Below, one piece after another: positions 49,901 through 55,900 of a stretch of 64,000 bases of DNA. Under the pieces are notes generated by a model. It ran no database searches. It was not told the origin of the DNA and was given only the letters and a program-made list of their open reading frames with translations. The translations under genes were made by a program, and so were the position numbers. Position 1 is the stretch's first letter. The number at the start of each line of letters is the position of its first letter. Source of the DNA: Bicyclus anynana (lineage: Eukaryota; Arthropoda; Insecta; Lepidoptera; Nymphalidae); contig NC_069110.1 in assembly GCF_947172395.1 (NCBI RefSeq), forward strand, positions 1,550,001 to 1,614,000, written 5' to 3'.

Positions 49901-52900
49901 CGCTCACAAAAATGTTCCTCACACTTTTACCAGACTGTTAGCAGGCGCCTGCCTTTAGACTTCCATAAACCTGCTCTGTCGTAAAAACCGTTCTTAGCAT
50001 ACATCTACCTCCCTGTAAAATTTCATCGTCGTACGTTAAACAGTTTTCGATTTCGTGATGAATGATCTTTCGCTTATAGATATATCAAGATTTAGAAGGT
50101 AGCTGCTTTTCTTCTCTCAAACAAACTAAAAGGAGCTTACATTGTTTTTTTTATTAGATCTTGAGGGCAGGAATCTTCCAAAATATTTGTTAGACAAAGT
50201 TCACTTTTTAAAAGCGCTTCTATAGTATCTGTTTTTGCTTGTACAAATAATTATTGTTACCTTCGCATCACGCGGACCATGGCATGTTAATCAACTAATA
50301 AAGTCCAAACTGGATAATCCCGTTTATAACACCCTTCGCTGAAGGTTAGAGAGCAATACGGAGACTTATAATACCATGTCATGGGTATTTAATGGAAAAC
50401 GTTTTTATCCGTAAACACCGTCGTAGCGACCGGTCGTCTAACACGGCGTTATCGTGAGGGTTCTTACTGCTTACTCGCTATGTGACGACGTTGGCACGCT
50501 CTCCCAATTTATTTGAAAAATTATTTCGAAGGACTTATTGGAGATTGAATATGTCGTAAACGATGGCTCATGTTCTTCAAAACATCGCTTTTCAGGCGGA
50601 GCTTCTGGGCCAGAGTCTATTCGACATCTTGCATCCGAAGGACGTGGCTAAAGTGAAGGAGCAGCTGTCAGCGTCCGACCTCAATCCGCGAGAGCGATTT
50701 ATTGATACCAAAAGTAAGTAGACACTTGTATACGACCACACCAAAAAAATCATCGAGATTTGCTGTATTTGACTACTTTGTAAATTAACTGTGATTTACT
50801 AGTTGTAATTTTTACAACCAACTAATAAAAGCGGTTTGTTTAGCGGCAAATAATTTATGGCCAGAGTTGGTTAGAATTAGTGAAAGAAGATATACGAGTA
50901 TGTGTGAAAGGTGCAGATGATAAGTTGAGGAATAATAGATAGAAAAATAAATACACAAATAAAAGTGTGTGTCAGCTTCGACGCACGAATGGAGTTTACT
51001 CTTTCAGATCGACTGTCTAAATAGTGTATGTTGCCCCGCAGCATACACTATGTATGTCTCAATACACTACGCCTGAAAAGTGAAAGGTTCGCAACCGAGG
51101 AGCAGCAGGCCGCGGCGTGCACGATCATGCCGGGGGCTACATATGAAAAATCGATTCTTAAGGATTAAAGTCCAAAAAAATAATGAAAAGGAGACGATGA
51201 TGATGATAGATAAATATTCTTTATTTGCGCACCACAAAGACAAATACAAGTGAAATAAAAACATATTAAGAAGAGATCTGCATACAAAAGGCGGTCTTAT
51301 CGCTAAGTAGCGATTTCTTCCAGGCAACCTTCGGTTTAGGAAAACTTAAGGACATCAGCGGGTGGCGTAAAACAAAAATAACCATAGTATTAGTAATACA
51401 CACACATATAAATAATTTACATCCAAATACATAAACAATATTACACAAATACCTACAATAATGAATAAAATACATATCAAAATATACTTATAAATACATT
51501 ATAAAGTCATATTGAACAGAAATAATAGATACAGATCGTCCTTACTGCACCAGGTAGTGAGTCTTTACGGCATATTTAGAAAATGATGATGATAAGTAAG
51601 CGGTTGAAAGTGTTAATTTTCGGCAGCCATGTTGCCTGTTAAAACGGACTACGTGTCGAGCGCGTCGCGACTGTGCCCGGGCGCGCGGCGCTCCTTCTTC
51701 TGCCGCATTAAATGCCGCGCCGCCACCGTCATCACTGCGCCCAGCTGCACTGTCACCTCGGGCTCGCTGCAGCCGCCGCACGTCAAAGAGGAGCAAGGCA
51801 GCGACTGCAACCCCACCAAGAGGAAGAAGCAAACCGAGAGGAAGTACTGCGTGGTGCAGTTCACAGGTTCGTCACTCTACACGGAGAAGTCTTCCAGCCA
51901 CATTTATTGACCTCAGTTTTCTTCAAAGTTAAATGTGTTTGCTTTACTTTGAAGAAAATTGAGGTTTACATCTTTTCATGTTCACAAGTATGGCCGTATG
52001 GATCTGATCACCCGCTAGTGTTTAACGCGTTGCGATCTTCAATATATGCTCTTAATCATAAAATTACCTAATAGAAGCTGCCGCTCTGCGATAATATTAC
52101 TGCTTTTTGTATTAACTTTCGTATAGATGTTCTGTTTTGTGATGAAGGTCAGTAGTACTTGTGTGTGTAAACTACAGGAGCGTGAGCACAGCAGAAACGC
52201 AACGTAAAACACCAACGCGCCTGTCCAATATATTTGTACGAGTAACATAATCAAAGCCTCGTCGTAAAAAGAATGTTTGTACTATGTTTATTTACTACTT
52301 GTTCAGGGTTGTTTAAAAACGTTGTTCACTTGTTGCAGGTTATCTGAAATCCTGGGCACCGACAGATGGCCAGGATAACGGGAATGCGGACGGGATGGCC
52401 GACGACGGTGACGCCAGCAACCTGTCCTGCCTGGTGGCGGTGGGCAGGTCTCTGACTGAGCTGACGCGCTTCATGGCTCCCGCGCCGCATCGCCGACTGT
52501 TGCAGTTCACGTCCAGGCACGCTACGGACAGCAAGTTCGTGTTTGTGGACCAGAGGTGAGTCGACTGCGCCTGGCTATCAGGACTGATGGTGATGATCAG
52601 GTCTCTAAGTGAGCTGACGCGCCTCATGGCTCAAAATAAAAGTAAGAAGGTCGCGCGTTAGGAGTTTCTGATAAAACAGCTACAGGGTAAAGTGCTGATA
52701 GATAGCCTTTCCCCTCGGTAACTAATCGAGCAACCGAGGGAAGAGACTAAACAATTAACGCAGGAGAAATAAATCAACATGAAATGGATGAGAATCCGAA
52801 TCACATACACAAAATAATAGATATTATAGATCCCTAGAATTTGGACAAGCTACAATTGTTGACATGAAGATCATATAGCAAAAGTTTGTCTGAATTGATG

Positions 52901-55900
52901 CTTTTTGTGAGGATTAAGTACGTCGACATCTGTTGGAAGCAAAGATACGGTTCTGACGTATACACAGCGTCTTTGCCGGCAAAGACGCGGTGCCCTTCTT
53001 TTCATATCATCCGGAGAGGAATTCCAACTACTATAAAACATCTCATAATCTTAATCATCATCATCATATCAGCCAATGGACGTCCACTGCAGGACATAGG
53101 CCTTTTGTAGGGACTTCAAAACATCATTATACTGAGCCACCTGCATCCATCTAACCCCTGCGACTCGCTTGATGTCATCAGTTGGTGGGGTGTCGACCAA
53201 CACTGCGCTTTGTAGTGCGGGGTCGCCATGCCAGCACCTTGGGACTACTACCCATTGCCACTTCAGCTTCGCGACTCGTCGAGCTATGTCGGTGACTTTG
53301 GTTCATCTTCGGATCTCCTCATTTTTGTTTTGATCACGCAGAGATACTCCGAACATAGCTCGTTCCATCGCCCGCTGTGTGACTCTGAGCATTCTTATTA
53401 TTCGCATTGTTAGCGACCAAGTCATCACCATTTTTTAAAATCTGAATAGCTTTATAATATAGTTGTTACTGCGCAGGGTGACGCTAGTCCTGGGCTTCCT
53501 CCCGCAAGAGCTTCTGGGCACGAGTCTGTACGAGCATGTGAACGCTTCAGAGCTGAGCGCGGTCGCGAAGACGCACAAGGCAGCGCTACTTCAAAGAGAC
53601 GCTTTGAAGACGCCGCCATACAATTTCAAGAAGAAAGATGGCTCCTACATTAGGATACAGACGCATTTCAAGCCGTTCAAGTGAGGCTTTTAAAGATACT
53701 GTTTCAGATTCAGAAAAAATTATATTGTCGCTTTTTGACATTTATAAATTTAATAAGCAGTGATAAGTAGGCATTACATACGACTAAACGACGTATCTCG
53801 TGAACAGAAATAGAGAAATGTCAACCAATAGCAGCGAAACCGCAAGTATCGCTATCTCTTTCATTGCATTTGGGACTAGTCCGCCGCCATTGGTCGATAT
53901 TTTGCCTTTTAAAGTTATAATCGACTCATATAAAATACTCGAGACATGATTTGTTAGAGAAGCGTATACTAAACTTTATTTATATAACTAATGCGCGTGG
54001 TGATGGTTTAAATCTTATTTTCGTTTAAATATTAATATTTTGAGCAATTATAAAACACAGATACCGTCGCTTTCAGCAATCCGTGGACGAGGGACGTGGA
54101 TTGCTTGGTCGCCAACAACACCGTGGTAGCGGATGACGCGGCCGATGTCACGCCTGAGGACAGTTCCTTTGACGTATTTCATGGAAGTACGTACGAGTAC
54201 TTTAACATAAACAGTCTTTATAATAATTATATTGTCTTCAATCAAGGTAGTCAGTCTAGAAGTATCGATCGATCTAAGTATTTATATTACACCTATCTTG
54301 TTTAAATTTCTGTTACCTCTTTGGGTAAACCGAAAGTTTAATCTGTGCCATTGTGAAAGAGCTGCGGACCACGCGGAGTGTACGTGGATTCCGTAGATTA
54401 AGTTAGCACTTTAATTCTTTATGTAATGCTCAAAAATACCGATAATCTTTCCCATTGTGTGGGGTCCAGACCCCACACCACGATATTAACGATAACAAAT
54501 TCATTGTCACTTAACATGTAGAGAAGGTACCAAAATTTTATTTTGTTTTCAAATTTTATTTTTATCACTTTGTAGACGCAATTATGTATATACACATACG
54601 AAATTTCAGCTTTTTAGTTTTAACAGACACTGAGTTATCTTACTGACAACTTTATCTTTTTAATTAACAACGGAATTTTTGATTTCTAGTTACGCTTTTT
54701 TTATGTTGGATAGGCCATCGTTTGACTACAATTAAGCCTGATGATAAGCAATGATGCCTAAAAGATGCTTATTCACCCGGCCGAAATGGCATTCCATATC
54801 TTAGCAATTCTAATTTGAAACGTTGACGCAAAACGTTTCGTGCGGGTTGATTGAACGTCGACAACAAAGGGATGCCATTTTGCACGACGTCTCGCTGTTC
54901 TTTGGTAGAATGGGGATGGAGGAACTAGATCATAAAGTTCCTGTGCACACTCCCCAAAATGTTTCCGGTAAAAGACCGATAGGCAGGCGACGTTACGTCG
55001 GTGTTGTAAACTTTGCAGTTTCATCCGTCTCAAAGGTTCATTCCCTACGAGTATAATACGTTTAGCGCGACGATCAACCGTATTTAGCAGAGCATTTAGC
55101 AGAGCCATCCCATAGGTGTCTAGATAAAGGGTGAGAAGTTGTTCTGACGTGAAGTACCACTTTACCTTATTGGCCTTATTCTCAATGCATTTCCTGAAGT
55201 TGAGATCGGATATGTTAACACTCAATACCTCAATGCTATTACAGATGGGAATGTATATACTGTGGCATACTAGTGGTACGGAATACTAAATACTAGTGGT
55301 AGCTAATGTGAAAGGGCTCCTTTTAGCAGAAAAAAGACACGCCTGAGTTTTTGCTGCGTTAAACTAAACTAAATTGGCGTCACCCCAATCGGACACCGTC
55401 TCCAGGTTCGGGTTAACACACCCAACCAGGGTTTCTCTAAGCTCAAGTATCTCAACACCGCTGGCTCTTGAGTTGGTCATGTACCTCCTTTTTGTGCTGT
55501 CGTCTGCGTACCCAAAGATCTTGGGTTTCAGCAGATCGTTAATGTGAAGCAAGAACAAATCCGTGAGGTACACCGGCATTAACAGACATTAAGTCAGATG
55601 AGCATCCGTCAATTACCACTCGAAATTACCGGGCTTCCAGCTTGTATTTATTTATAAAATAATTAAAATCAAACTCTGAATAAAAACTAACTTTAGCGGA
55701 TTAACAACACCAAAAAAGTAATGGAATATAGGAACGCAGATTTACAAATATAACTTAGAACGCAATCAAAACAAGAATGAAGTTTTTCATAAAAGGGATG
55801 CCCTATTTACGTTTTTCCTATAAAACCTATATCGATAGCAACCATTGTCGCCAAACTAACATTTATGTCTGTGTATTGATAAAGCTGTGTCCAAACATGC

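Noticed and set aside
49610..49984. 124-codon open frame overlapping exon 7
   Set aside because: It is out of frame with the clearly conserved PAS-A coding sequence at 49697-49886, so it is a shadow.
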